From an uncultured Parasphingopyxis sp. (GTDB taxonomy: Bacteria; Pseudomonadota; Alphaproteobacteria; Sphingomonadales; Sphingomonadaceae), in the NCBI GenBank assembly GCA_947259005.1, contig CAMYKP010000008.1, forward strand, positions 1 through 64,000: DNA of 64,000 nt, read 5' to 3'. Below, in pieces: positions 7,782 through 15,842 of the stretch. How positions within the stretch are numbered: position 1 is the stretch's first letter; every line of letters starts with the position of its first letter. Under the pieces are notes generated by a model, which made no database searches, was not told where the DNA came from, and saw only the letters and a list, made by a program, of their open reading frames with translations. The position numbers and the translations under genes are program-made.

Positions 7782-8902
7782 ATCCTTACTCCTGTCAGAA
7801 AAACGACGCGGCTGGGATCTTCTCCGGCCGCCCGGGCAAAGTCTGCGGTGCCGCCCATCTGCTGTTGCCATTCGACGCCGATATAGGGCGCAAATTCCGG
7901 GACGAATTCGTAGCGCAGTCGCAGACCTGCTTCGAACGCGCTCAAACCCGCCCCAATGCCAATCTCAGAAATGTCCTGCGCTGCCAGATTCAGCTCGACG
8001 CGTGGCTGCAAAATTAGGCGTTGCGTGATGCGCTGATCATATTCGGCTTCGATCCGTCCGGTGAGATCGCCCTCGTCGGAAAGGAAGCCCGCAACGTCGA
8101 TCTCGAAGAAATAGGGGGCCAGTCCCTGGATACCGAACACCGCATGAGCACGATCGGGTTCAGGGCGGATATCGTAGCGGACACCGGCCTGAACGTCGAA
8201 ATAGGGCCCGATGGCGTGGCTCCACAGTGCCTGGATTTCGGCTTCCTCGAGAGAACCGCCGAATTCACCTTCACCCTCGCTCTTGATCCAGAGCTTGTCG
8301 ATATCACCGCCATACCAGGCGTTGAGTTCCCAGACATAGCCGTCCTCGCCGTCGGCGATCTGCGCTTCGAGGCGATCGAGGCTGATGAGATGATGCATGG
8401 CGCCGCCCAGTTCCGGCAGAAGAGCCGCCCGCGCATCCGCCATGATTTCCGGCGGGAAGACTGTATCGGCGGCGTGGGCGGGGCCTGAAAATGCTTCAGG
8501 AGGCGGGCCGGATTGCGGGGCCGCTGCGTTCTGATCCATAGCGCCCATGTCGTGGCCCTGATGGGCATTGACGGGTCGCGTGTCTTCCCTCTGGTGGCCA
8601 GCATGCGGATCGGCTTCCCCCTGATCGGTCGGCCCGGACTGATCCATTGCACGGCCGCTATGGTTGGCATTACCGCCTTCTTCGCCGCCTATGCGATGAC
8701 CGGCATGCGGATCATCGCCTCTACCGTCTCCTTGGGCGTGGCCGTCATTTTGCGCGCCCATTGTTTCATGATCGGTATGACCGTTTGCGGCCGAGTTCGT
8801 GTGTTCGCCTGTAGCTTCGGAGCCGCTTTGTTCATGCCCCTGATGCTGGGCAACGGCGGGCGTTGCTGCGAGCAGTGTCGCGAGTGTGATCAGCGTCTTC
8901 AT
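7772..8902 (-). CDS. copB: Copper resistance protein B, outer membrane
   Basis: A 376-residue CopB/PcoB protein. A signal peptide (to about residue 18, TPAVAQ) leads into about 110 residues rich in His, Met and Asp (HQGHEQSG, DPHAGHR, NAHQGHDMG), which would bind copper. From about residue 150 comes the CopB beta-barrel domain (DRLEAQIADGEDGYVWELNAW and further to the C-terminal Phe). It sits in the outer membrane and works with the multicopper oxidase encoded just before it; the two genes overlap by ATGA. The N-terminal part is longer and more repetitive than in many homologues. Confidence 0.93.
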   Translation of the reverse strand: MKTLITLATLLAATPAVAQHQGHEQSGSEATGEHTNSAANGHTDHETMGAQNDGHAQGDGRGDDPHAGHRIGGEEGGNANHSGRAMDQSGPTDQGEADPHAGHQREDTRPVNAHQGHDMGAMDQNAAAPQSGPPPEAFSGPAHAADTVFPPEIMADARAALLPELGGAMHHLISLDRLEAQIADGEDGYVWELNAWYGGDIDKLWIKSEGEGEFGGSLEEAEIQALWSHAIGPYFDVQAGVRYDIRPEPDRAHAVFGIQGLAPYFFEIDVAGFLSDEGDLTGRIEAEYDQRITQRLILQPRVELNLAAQDISEIGIGAGLSAFEAGLRLRYEFVPEFAPYIGVEWQQQMGGTADFARAAGEDPSRVVFLTGVRIWF

Positions 8903-10671
8903 GCGCCGCCTCCTTCGAGCGGACGCACGGTGACGATGTTGAACATCCCGGCGTGCATGTGCATCATCAAATGGCAGTGAAACGCCCAGTCTCCGGGCGC
9001 GTCTGCTGTAAAATCGAACCGCACGAAACCGCCCGGCAGCACGTTGACCGTGTGCTTGCGCGGATGCCGACCGGCATGGCCGTTGACGACCTCGAAAAAA
9101 TGGCCGTGCAGATGGATCGGATGCGCCATCATCGTGTCGTTGACGAGCTTGACGCGAACCCGTTCATCGCGTGCAAAGCGGAAGGGTTCGACTTGCTCAG
9201 AAAACCGCTGACCGTCAAACGACCACATATAGCGTTCCATATTGCCGGTCAGATGGATTTCGAGCTCGCGCGAAGGTGGGCGCGGATCGGGATTGGGATC
9301 GAGCGCGATGAGATCTGTGTAGGTCAGCACGCGATGGCCGACATTGTTGAGCCCAAGGCCCGGATCGCCGGTTCTGTCCTGCGGCATCGGCGCGATCATT
9401 TCTACGCCGGGAGTAAGGGCTACCCCCGGTGCGAGGGAGCCATCGCGCATGCTGTGCTCCATTGCGCCGTCGCCCGACATATCATGGTCCATGGCGGCAT
9501 GGTCCGTTGTACCGTCACCGCTGTCGGCCATACCGGCCATGCCCATATCGCGCATGGAAAGCGTCGGACGTTCACGGAGAGGCGGGACCGCGGCTTCCAT
9601 GCCAAGCCTTGGGGCGAGCGTTGCGCGCGCCATACCGGAGCGATCAACGCTTTCGCCGACGAGCGTATAAGCACGGTCCTCGGTCGGCGTAACAATCACA
9701 TCATAGGTTTCGGCAACAGAAATCTGGAGTTCGTCGACCGTCATCGGGCGCACATTCTCGCCATCGGCATTGACCACCGTCATCGGCAGACCGGGAATGC
9801 GCACATTCATGATCGACATGGCTGACGCATTGATCATCCGCAGCCTAACCCGTTCGCCGGGGCGGAACAGCCCGGTCCAGTTTTCTGCCGGACCATGGCC
9901 GTTGATGAGATAGGTATATGTTGCGCCCGTCACATCAGCGATGTCAGACGGCATCATTCGCATGCCTCCCCACATCAGCCGCTGATCCAGCGTTTGCCCT
10001 TCACCGGCGAGCAGTCCAGCGAGCGTCTGCTGCTGACGATTGAAATAATCGGGGCTCTGCTTGAGCCGCTCCATAATCAGGTGCGGATGCATGAAGCTCC
10101 AGTCCGAAAACACGACAACATGCTCACGGTCATAGGCGACCGGATCGGGATCGGCCGGATCGATGACGATCGGTCCGTAATGGCCCATGGCCTCTTGGAG
10201 ACCCGAATGGCTGTGATACCAATAGGTGCCGGCCTGGATTACGGGAAATTCATAGGTGAACGTTTCGCGCGGACGGATGCCCGGAAAGCTAATGCCGGGA
10301 ACGCCATCCATCTGAAACGGCAGAAGCAGTCCGTGCCAGTGGACCGAACTATCCTCATCGAGTGCATTCGTCACAGCAATACGGACATTCTGTCCTTCGC
10401 GCAGCCGGATCAGCGGTGCCGGCAGCGTTCCGTTCATCGTGATCGCATGACCGGTACGTCCGCCGACTGTGAAGGGTGTTTCGCCGATCTCGAGGGCGAT
10501 AGTGTCGCCCGAGAGCATCGGTATCCCGGGGCGGATACCGGTCGTGCCGGTCTGTGCCCAGGCGGGCATCAGGCTGGAAAGGCCCAACCCGGCGACGCCC
10601 ATGGCGCCTGACTTGAGCATCGTTCTTCGGTCGAGGGGTTGCATAGCTATTGCTTTCTTCGCTCGGGACAT
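8899..10671 (-). CDS. copA: Copper resistance multicopper oxidase, Tat-exported
   Basis: A periplasmic CopA/PcoA-type oxidase of 590 residues that oxidises Cu(I). The Tat signal is DRRTMLKSGAMGVAGLGLSSL at residues 14-34. The copper sites are HWHGLLLPF, TYWYHSHSG, HPIHLHGHFFEV and HCHLMMHMHAGM, giving the T1 and T2/T3 ligands. A Met/His-rich insert (about residues 365-405, with MGMAGMADSG and DHDMSGDGAMEHSM) is the usual copper-collecting loop of this family. The start at 10671 has GGAG ten bases upstream; an inner ATG at 10644 also precedes the signal. The gene belongs to the csoR-led operon on the minus strand. Confidence 0.95.
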   Translation of the reverse strand: MSRAKKAIAMQPLDRRTMLKSGAMGVAGLGLSSLMPAWAQTGTTGIRPGIPMLSGDTIALEIGETPFTVGGRTGHAITMNGTLPAPLIRLREGQNVRIAVTNALDEDSSVHWHGLLLPFQMDGVPGISFPGIRPRETFTYEFPVIQAGTYWYHSHSGLQEAMGHYGPIVIDPADPDPVAYDREHVVVFSDWSFMHPHLIMERLKQSPDYFNRQQQTLAGLLAGEGQTLDQRLMWGGMRMMPSDIADVTGATYTYLINGHGPAENWTGLFRPGERVRLRMINASAMSIMNVRIPGLPMTVVNADGENVRPMTVDELQISVAETYDVIVTPTEDRAYTLVGESVDRSGMARATLAPRLGMEAAVPPLRERPTLSMRDMGMAGMADSGDGTTDHAAMDHDMSGDGAMEHSMRDGSLAPGVALTPGVEMIAPMPQDRTGDPGLGLNNVGHRVLTYTDLIALDPNPDPRPPSRELEIHLTGNMERYMWSFDGQRFSEQVEPFRFARDERVRVKLVNDTMMAHPIHLHGHFFEVVNGHAGRHPRKHTVNVLPGGFVRFDFTADAPGDWAFHCHLMMHMHAGMFNIVTVRPLEGGGA

Positions 10672-10739
10672 CGCCCCGGCGCTCCATTTCTAGTGCGTTT
10701 GTGAAAGGCGAGGCGGCGCTAGGCCGCCTTCACCGTTTC

Positions 10740-11012
10740 CTATTCGCCGCCTGTGGGGGCATCCGAATGAGAGCTGTGATCCTCATCAGTGCCCTCATGC
10801 GCATCATCACCGTGGCTCATCTGATGATCGCCGTCGCAATCGGCCATTTCATGGCCCATCGCCTGATGGCGTTCGCGACATGCTTCGCGTTCTTCGGCTG
10901 TGCCATCGCAGCACATCATATGTTCATGACCTGCGCCGTGCGCTTCATGATTGTCGAACGCGGCGGCGGGGACTGCAATCGCCAATGCGATCACGCTTGC
11001 CAGATATTTCAT
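10740..11012 (-). CDS. Small secreted His/Met/Cys-rich protein, likely copper-binding
   Basis: A 90-residue protein with a clear signal peptide (MKYLASVIALAIAVPAAAF). The mature part has EAHGAGHEHMMCCDG, then an acidic His-rich tail (MADCDGDHQMSHGDD, EDHSSHSD). It has no known fold, but the composition is that of periplasmic copper-buffering proteins. The start at 11012 has AGGAG at good distance; the open frame itself is longer. It lies directly before copA in the copper operon. Confidence 0.75.
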   Translation of the reverse strand: MKYLASVIALAIAVPAAAFDNHEAHGAGHEHMMCCDGTAEEREACRERHQAMGHEMADCDGDHQMSHGDDAHEGTDEDHSSHSDAPTGGE

Positions 11013-11052
11013 GATTATTCTCCTGTGGGATTCGAATGAAGTGTCGAAATTC

Positions 11053-11448
11053 TCAGGAGATTCGTGGAGGAGGTAGCTCAAAATCGAGCGAATCTTCATG
11101 CGGCGTCGCGACGATACTCTCGCCAGGTGTTTCAATCGTCAGCGTCAAATCGAGAACGAGTGGGGACAAACATACAGCAACACCTGTGCAAGCGGCAATG
11201 CAATCCGCAGCGCTTTCGATCGGATTCTGGCTGTCGTTGTTAGTCTGTGACGCACAATGTGCCGCCGACGCCATTTGGCTTTGCTCATGGCTCATCACCA
11301 TTGCATGAGATTCCGTCATGCCGATCATGCCGAACGGCGAGATGATAAGGGCGATCGCCATGATAATGGCGGCGATCCGAAATCGAGCAGCACGCCCGAG
11401 CCTATGAGAGAGCCGACCGAGCGAGATAGCGGATTGGCGATGGCCCAT
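11053..11448 (-). CDS. Small membrane-anchored or secreted protein of the csoR operon
   Basis: A 131-residue protein of no recognised family. A basic N-terminus (residues 1-24) leads to a hydrophobic segment (FRIAAIIMAIALIISPFGMIGM). The rest has ESHAMVMSHEQSQM, AAHCASQ and ADCIAACTGVAVCL, so several Met, His and Cys that could bind copper. The start lies one base after the csoR stop, so translation is coupled. Similar-looking Cys/His-rich leaders stand at the head of the cus and czc operons (26298-26618, 28277-28672). Confidence 0.7.
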   Translation of the reverse strand: MGHRQSAISLGRLSHRLGRAARFRIAAIIMAIALIISPFGMIGMTESHAMVMSHEQSQMASAAHCASQTNNDSQNPIESAADCIAACTGVAVCLSPLVLDLTLTIETPGESIVATPHEDSLDFELPPPRIS

Positions 11449-11449
11449 A

Positions 11450-11722
11450 TCAGCGGCCCACTTTTCCGAACAGGTTGATGAGCTCGTCGAATTTTTCACG
11501 CTGATCGGCGGAGTCGCCGTTCTGCACCGCGGCTTCGATGCAGTGTCCGGCATGAATTGCAAGAATCTTGGCCTTGGCTGAGCGTAAAGCGGCTTCCACC
11601 GCCGTGACCTGATTGAGGATATCGATACAATAGCGTTCCTCCTCCAACATCTTGACGATGCCACGGGCCTGGCCTTCAATCCGGCGCATCCGTGCAATTT
11701 CCTTGGAGAATTTTTCGCTCAT
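11450..11722 (-). CDS. csoR: CsoR-type copper-sensing repressor
   Basis: A 90-residue all-helical repressor of the CsoR/RcnR/FrmR family. The signature RRIEGQARGIVKMLEEERYC carries the first Cys. The second metal site IHAGHC gives His and Cys four apart, which is the x-H-C pattern of Cu(I) CsoR rather than the His set of RcnR. In CsoR proteins Cu(I) binding releases the DNA. A fitting operator (11755-11771) lies 33 bases upstream. The start at 11722 has AGGAAG just before it; the ATG at 11740 has none. It is the first gene of the minus-strand copper operon. Confidence 0.9.
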   Translation of the reverse strand: MSEKFSKEIARMRRIEGQARGIVKMLEEERYCIDILNQVTAVEAALRSAKAKILAIHAGHCIEAAVQNGDSADQREKFDELINLFGKVGR

Positions 11723-11754
11723 CGCTTCCTGTCGATCCAATCACTATCGTTGAT

Positions 11755-11771
11755 ATACCCATGACGGGTAT
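11755..11771. promoter_or_regulatory. CsoR operator, site A
   Basis: A perfect inverted repeat ATACCC-ATGAC-GGGTAT lies between the divergent csoR and 11877 genes. The same 17-base design recurs at 12367 and 12755. G/C-tract operators of this form are typical of CsoR-family repressors. Confidence 0.72.
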
Positions 11772-11876
11772 GGTAATCAAGCTTAATCGGACGATAGAAG
11801 TGCAAGGGCGTCTCCGTCACCGTGCCATCGCCTTGTCATCCAACCTCATATTCTATCAGGCAAAGAAAGAAGATCG

Positions 11877-12338
11877 ATGATCCTTAGAGCCCCCGAATTT
11901 CGCATAGCCCTGTTCGGGTTTTTCACTGCCTTTGTTTGGGAAATGTGGCAAATGCCCTTTTACGACCAGAGCGGCTTGACGTTTATGGATATGGTGAAGG
12001 GGTGCTCGCTGGGATCGTTGGGCGATGCCGGGATTATGGTGTTTGCTTATCGTGGTGCAGCTTTGGTCGACGGATCGCGACATTGGCTCGTGACGCTGTC
12101 TCGACGCGCGATATTGGCGTACCTTGTCATAGGACTCACGATCACTGTCTTGGTCGAGCATGTTGCCATCAGCGTTGATTTTGGCTGGCGATATGGCGAC
12201 CGGATGCCGATCGACCCTCTCTTCGGGACGGGACTAGTTCCAATTGCGATGTGGATAGTCGTTCCGCTCGTGACAGTGTGGCTGGCGCGGATGCCGGCGC
12301 CAGCTTTGCCGGAAGAGGACGTCGCCGCGATAGACTGA
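11877..12338 (+). CDS. Polytopic membrane protein, unknown function
   Basis: A 153-residue protein with about four predicted membrane helices: residues 8-24, 48-62, 78-100 and 118-140 by eye. No family is recognised. WEMWQMPFYDQSG near residue 21 is a possible conserved mark. It is divergent from csoR and shares the 11755-11771 operator, so copper control is likely. It might help in copper handling in the inner membrane, but this is inferred from position only. Confidence 0.65.
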   Translation: MILRAPEFRIALFGFFTAFVWEMWQMPFYDQSGLTFMDMVKGCSLGSLGDAGIMVFAYRGAALVDGSRHWLVTLSRRAILAYLVIGLTITVLVEHVAISVDFGWRYGDRMPIDPLFGTGLVPIAMWIVVPLVTVWLARMPAPALPEEDVAAID

Positions 12339-12366
12339 GATATGACATTTATACCCCCTCTTGCAT

Positions 12367-12383
12367 ATACCCCCTATGGGTAT
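12367..12383. promoter_or_regulatory. CsoR operator, site B
   Basis: ATACCC-CCTAT-GGGTAT, again a 17-base perfect inverted repeat, 57 bases before the DUF5676 gene. A second half-site, ATACCCCCT at 12351-12359, repeats the left arm (12367-12375) 16 bases upstream, which could seat another tetramer. Confidence 0.72.
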
Positions 12384-12439
12384 TATAAGAGTCGAGTCGC
12401 GCCATCACAACGCGCTCGATTGATAAACAGGAGGAATTC

Positions 12440-12697
12440 ATGAAAATATCCGCAGTTGGGAATACTCTGTCACTATTCCTCGCAATCACATTTGTGCTCT
12501 GCGTCGGCTGGGGACTGGTTGCGCCGGAAAACCTGCATATGCATCAGGCTTGGCAAAACCTATTGCCCGGATTTACGTGGATTTCCTTGCCATCGTTCCT
12601 GATCGGCCTTGCTGGCGCATATCTCTATGGATGGTATGCGGCTTTGGTCTTTGTTCCGCTCTACCGGTTCTTCAACCGGAGCGCGGTGAGCGCATAG
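12440..12697 (+). CDS. DUF5676-like small membrane protein
   Basis: An 85-residue protein with two membrane helices: residues 9-28 (LSLFLAITFVLCVGWGLV) and about 50-78 (SLPSFLIGLAGAYLYGWYAALVF). A short His/Met stretch (ENLHMHQAW) sits in the loop between. The layout fits DUF5676, small proteins commonly found beside copper ATPases. GGAGG stands directly upstream. The gene is preceded by CsoR site B and followed by a terminator, so it forms its own copper-controlled transcript. Confidence 0.75.
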   Translation: MKISAVGNTLSLFLAITFVLCVGWGLVAPENLHMHQAWQNLLPGFTWISLPSFLIGLAGAYLYGWYAALVFVPLYRFFNRSAVSA

Positions 12698-12707
12698 TCC
12701 CTATGCT

Positions 12708-12746
12708 TTGGCTGGCGGCCTCTCCCGCCAGCCAATTCTCATTTTT
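12708..12746 (+). terminator. Rho-independent terminator after the DUF5676 gene
   Basis: TTGGCTGGCGG (12708-12718) pairs perfectly with CCGCCAGCCAA (12725-12735) around a six-base loop; TTCTCATTTTT follows. It separates the DUF5676 transcript from the ATPase gene, which has its own operator. Confidence 0.8.
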
Positions 12747-12754
12747 GAATTAGT

Positions 12755-12771
12755 ATACCATGCTAGGGTAT
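12755..12771. promoter_or_regulatory. CsoR operator, site C
   Basis: ATACCA-TGCTA-GGGTAT has the same layout as sites A and B with one arm mismatch. It spans an ATG at 12760, which argues that the ATPase really starts further on, at 12802. Confidence 0.65.
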
Positions 12772-12801
12772 ATTGAATTCCAGGATTTTCAGGATACCGT
12801 G

Positions 12802-15114
12802 ATGAGCGATTGTTGTAGCAGTACCGATGTCAAAGTAATCGATCCCGTGTGCGGGATGGCGGTCGACCCCGACAACACCGCGCATCATGCCAGCCATGAA
12901 GGTGAGCGGTTTCATTTTTGTTCGATAGGGTGCCATGACAAGTTCGTCGCCAACCCGGAGCAGTATCTCTCGGAAACGGCAGAGTTGATAGCTGAGGGCG
13001 CAATCTACACCTGCCCGATGCACCCGGAGATCCGGCAGGTCGGGCCGGGCTCCTGTCCCATCTGCGGAATGGCGCTGGAGCCGGAGGAGGTATCCCTCGA
13101 TAGCGCTCCCGACCCGGAATATATCGATATGCGTCGCCGCTTCTGGGTCAGTACGATATTTACGATCCCGCTGTTCATCTATGCGATGGGCGATCTCATT
13201 CCCGGTCAGCCATTCGCGGACCTGATCGAACCGGCTTGGGCGCAATGGCTACAGCTGATTATCGCGACGCCGGTCGTCCTTTGGGGCGCCTGGCCGTTTT
13301 TCGTGCGCGGTGTTCAGTCGATCCGGACGATGAACCTCAATATGTTCACGCTGATCGGCCTGGGCGTCTTTGTCGCCTATGCGTTTAGCGTTGTTGCGAC
13401 CGTCGCACCGCATATCTTTCCACCCGCCTTCCACGACATGGACGGCCGCGTCGGCGTTTATTTTGAAGCGGCTGCGGTTATCACGACCCTGGTGTTGCTC
13501 GGCCAGGTGCTCGAGCTGAAAGCGCGCGGCCAGACGTCGAGTGCGTTGCGCGCCCTGCTCGAATTGGCCCCCCCGATCGCCACCCGCATCGCTGAGGACG
13601 GCACAGAGGCGGAGATATCGCTGGAAGAGGTACAGGCTGGCGATCGTATACGTGTCCGCCCAGGCGAGAAAGTCCCGGTCGACGGGGTTGTCCTCTCCGG
13701 CGCGAGTACGGTCGACGAGGCGATGGTGACCGGCGAGCCGATCCCGGTCCGCAAAGAGGAAGGCGACGAGGTCACCGGCGGCACGGTCAACCAGACCGGC
13801 GCTTTCGTGATGGAGGCGCAGCGCGTCGGCAAGGACACCCTGCTCGCCAAGATCGTTCAGATGGTTGCCGAGGCGCAACGCAGCCGCGCGCCGATCCAGC
13901 GGTTGGCGGATATCGTCGCCGGCTGGTTTGTGCCGGCGGTCGTCGGTATCGCGGTCGTCACTTTCATCATCTGGTCGATCTGGGGACCCAGCCCGGCCAT
14001 GGCCTATGCACTGGTCAATGCGATCGCTGTGCTGATCATCGCCTGTCCCTGCGCGCTTGGTCTCGCCACGCCCATGTCGATCATGGTCGGCACCGGCAAG
14101 GGCGCGCAGAACGGCATCCTTATTAAGAATGCTGAGGCACTGGAGATCTTTGAAAAGGTCGATACCGTTGTCGTCGACAAGACCGGAACGCTCACTCAAG
14201 GTAAGCCGAAGCTGGTGGCGGTCGAAACCGTGCGCGACATTGCGGATGATGAGCTGTTGCTTCTCGTGGCTTCGGTCGAACGGTCGAGTGAGCATCCGCT
14301 CGCTGGCGCCATCGTCGAGGGAGCGAAAGCGCGTGATCTAGACCTTGCCGACGCCGGCGATTTCTCCTCGGTCACCGGGGCGGGCGTGCAAGCGACAGTC
14401 GCCGGCAAATCCGTGGCGATCGGCAATGAAAAGATGATGGAAACGCTCGGCACCTTCGATAGCGCGCTGACCGCGCGTGCGAACAAAGGACGCGAATTGG
14501 GCCAGACTGTCATGTTCGTCGCGATTGACGGTAAGGCGGCGGGAATCGTTGCCGTTGCCGATCCGATCAAGGAAACCAGCGCCTCGGCGATCGCGAAGCT
14601 CCACGAAAGCGGCATTCGCGTCGTCATGCTGACCGGCGACAGCGAGGGCACAGCCCTTGCCGTTGCAAGCCAGGTCGGGATCGATGATGTTCGCGCCAAT
14701 GTCTCGCCCGAAGACAAGAATCGTATCGTCAAGGAATTGCGCGCCGAGGGCCGCATCGTCGCGATGGCTGGCGACGGCATCAACGATGCACCGGCGCTCG
14801 CCGCCGCCGATATCGGCGTCGCCATGGGCACCGGCACCGATGTCGCGATGGAAAGCGCCGGCATCACGCTCGTCAAGGGCGATCTCTCGGGCATCGCCAA
14901 GGCTCGGCGGCTGAGCAGCCTGACGATGCGCAACATCCGCCAGAACCTGTTCTTCGCCTTTATCTACAACGCGCTCGGCGTGCCGGTCGCGGCAGGCGTG
15001 CTTTATCCCGCTTTCGGGCTGCTGCTCTCGCCGATGATCGCGGCGGCGGCGATGAGCTTCTCTTCGGTCTCGGTGATCGGCAATGCGCTGCGATTACGCC
15101 GCGCAAGACTGTGA
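12802..15114 (+). CDS. copA: Cu(I)-exporting P1B-type ATPase with YHS and heavy-metal-binding domains
   Basis: Pumps Cu(I) out of the cytosol; 770 residues. The N-terminus has no HMA domain. It has a YHS domain (DPVCGMAV, then [12 protein letters not shown]) and a second metal domain ([22 protein letters not shown], here residues 77-98). Then follow the membrane region, the CPC motif [11 protein letters not shown], the phosphorylation site [11 protein letters not shown], the SEHPLAG motif and the hinge [13 protein letters not shown] marks a copper/silver pump. The start at 12802 is preferred because the ATG at 12760 lies inside an operator and AGGATACC precedes 12802. It is read from CsoR site C. 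A methyltransferase gene follows after six bases. Confidence 0.94.
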   Translation: MSDCCSSTDVKVIDPVCGMAVDPDNTAHHASHEGERFHFCSIGCHDKFVANPEQYLSETAELIAEGAIYTCPMHPEIRQVGPGSCPICGMALEPEEVSLDSAPDPEYIDMRRRFWVSTIFTIPLFIYAMGDLIPGQPFADLIEPAWAQWLQLIIATPVVLWGAWPFFVRGVQSIRTMNLNMFTLIGLGVFVAYAFSVVATVAPHIFPPAFHDMDGRVGVYFEAAAVITTLVLLGQVLELKARGQTSSALRALLELAPPIATRIAEDGTEAEISLEEVQAGDRIRVRPGEKVPVDGVVLSGASTVDEAMVTGEPIPVRKEEGDEVTGGTVNQTGAFVMEAQRVGKDTLLAKIVQMVAEAQRSRAPIQRLADIVAGWFVPAVVGIAVVTFIIWSIWGPSPAMAYALVNAIAVLIIACPCALGLATPMSIMVGTGKGAQNGILIKNAEALEIFEKVDTVVVDKTGTLTQGKPKLVAVETVRDIADDELLLLVASVERSSEHPLAGAIVEGAKARDLDLADAGDFSSVTGAGVQATVAGKSVAIGNEKMMETLGTFDSALTARANKGRELGQTVMFVAIDGKAAGIVAVADPIKETSASAIAKLHESGIRVVMLTGDSEGTALAVASQVGIDDVRANVSPEDKNRIVKELRAEGRIVAMAGDGINDAPALAAADIGVAMGTGTDVAMESAGITLVKGDLSGIAKARRLSSLTMRNIRQNLFFAFIYNALGVPVAAGVLYPAFGLLLSPMIAAAAMSFSSVSVIGNALRLRRARL

Positions 15115-15120
15115 TCGCGG

Positions 15121-15795
15121 ATGACGGACAAATCCTATACGCCGCCGCTAGGCCAGGATGCGCTGACGCCACTGTACGACATGGCAATCCGTTGCCTGAC
15201 GCGCGAACATGTGTGGCGATCCGCCTTGGTTCGGCAGGCCGCCCCTTCGCCCTATGACCGGATTCTCGATGTCGGATGCGGCACGGGGACACTGGCGCTG
15301 GCACTCAAACGGCTGGAACCCGAAGCCGACATAATTGGTCTTGATCCCGATTCCCGCGCACTGGCCAACGCCAGGAATAAGGCGGTTTCAGCAGGACAAG
15401 CGATCACCTTCGTGCAAGGGTTTTTGGGCGATACCGGGCTCCCGGAGGGGTGGAAACCGACCAAGATCGTATCAAGCCTCATGTTCCATCAGGTGCCGCT
15501 GGCCGCCAAAACCGACATTCTTTCGACGATGCGGCGAATGCTCGATATCGGCGGTGAAATTCACATCGCCGATTATGGTTTGCAGAGGGATGCCCTAATG
15601 CGAGGTTTGTTTCGTATAACGGTTCAGCTGCTTGACGGTGTCACCGATACCCAGCCTAATGCCGACGGGGTATTGTCGCGTCTTATGCGTGAGGCTGGAT
15701 TGGAAGCGGAGGAAACGCAGGCCTTCAAAACCGCCACCGGATCGATCTCGCTCTTCCGGGCGGCCCCAACCGAGAAATTCCAAAAAGACATTTAG
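15121..15795 (+). CDS. Class I SAM-dependent methyltransferase in the copper ATPase operon
   Basis: A 224-residue protein. Motif I is ILDVGCGTGTLALAL near residue 48, then GLDPDSRALANAR; the later KIVSSLMFHQVPL and GGEIHIADYG blocks are those of the UbiE-like group. Six bases separate it from the ATPase gene, so it is very probably co-transcribed and copper-controlled. The substrate is unknown. Such methyltransferases recur next to metal pumps in alphaproteobacteria, but a link to metal handling is inference. Confidence 0.8.
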   Translation: MTDKSYTPPLGQDALTPLYDMAIRCLTREHVWRSALVRQAAPSPYDRILDVGCGTGTLALALKRLEPEADIIGLDPDSRALANARNKAVSAGQAITFVQGFLGDTGLPEGWKPTKIVSSLMFHQVPLAAKTDILSTMRRMLDIGGEIHIADYGLQRDALMRGLFRITVQLLDGVTDTQPNADGVLSRLMREAGLEAEETQAFKTATGSISLFRAAPTEKFQKDI

Positions 15796-15842
15796 TTCGG
15801 CGGCTCGACTGTTGACCGGCGAAATCAGGAAGAATGGAAGCA

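Noticed and set aside
8953..9825. 290-codon forward open frame across copA
   Set aside because: Shadow of the multicopper oxidase gene; His-rich text comes from the complement of its copper sites and Met-rich loop.
12760..12801. Upstream ATG of the copper ATPase
   Set aside because: It lies inside CsoR operator C and lacks a ribosome site; the YHS protein sensibly begins at 12802.
13249..14295. 348-codon reverse open frame in the copper ATPase gene
   Set aside because: Antisense shadow in high-GC coding DNA; the forward frame carries all P-type ATPase motifs.
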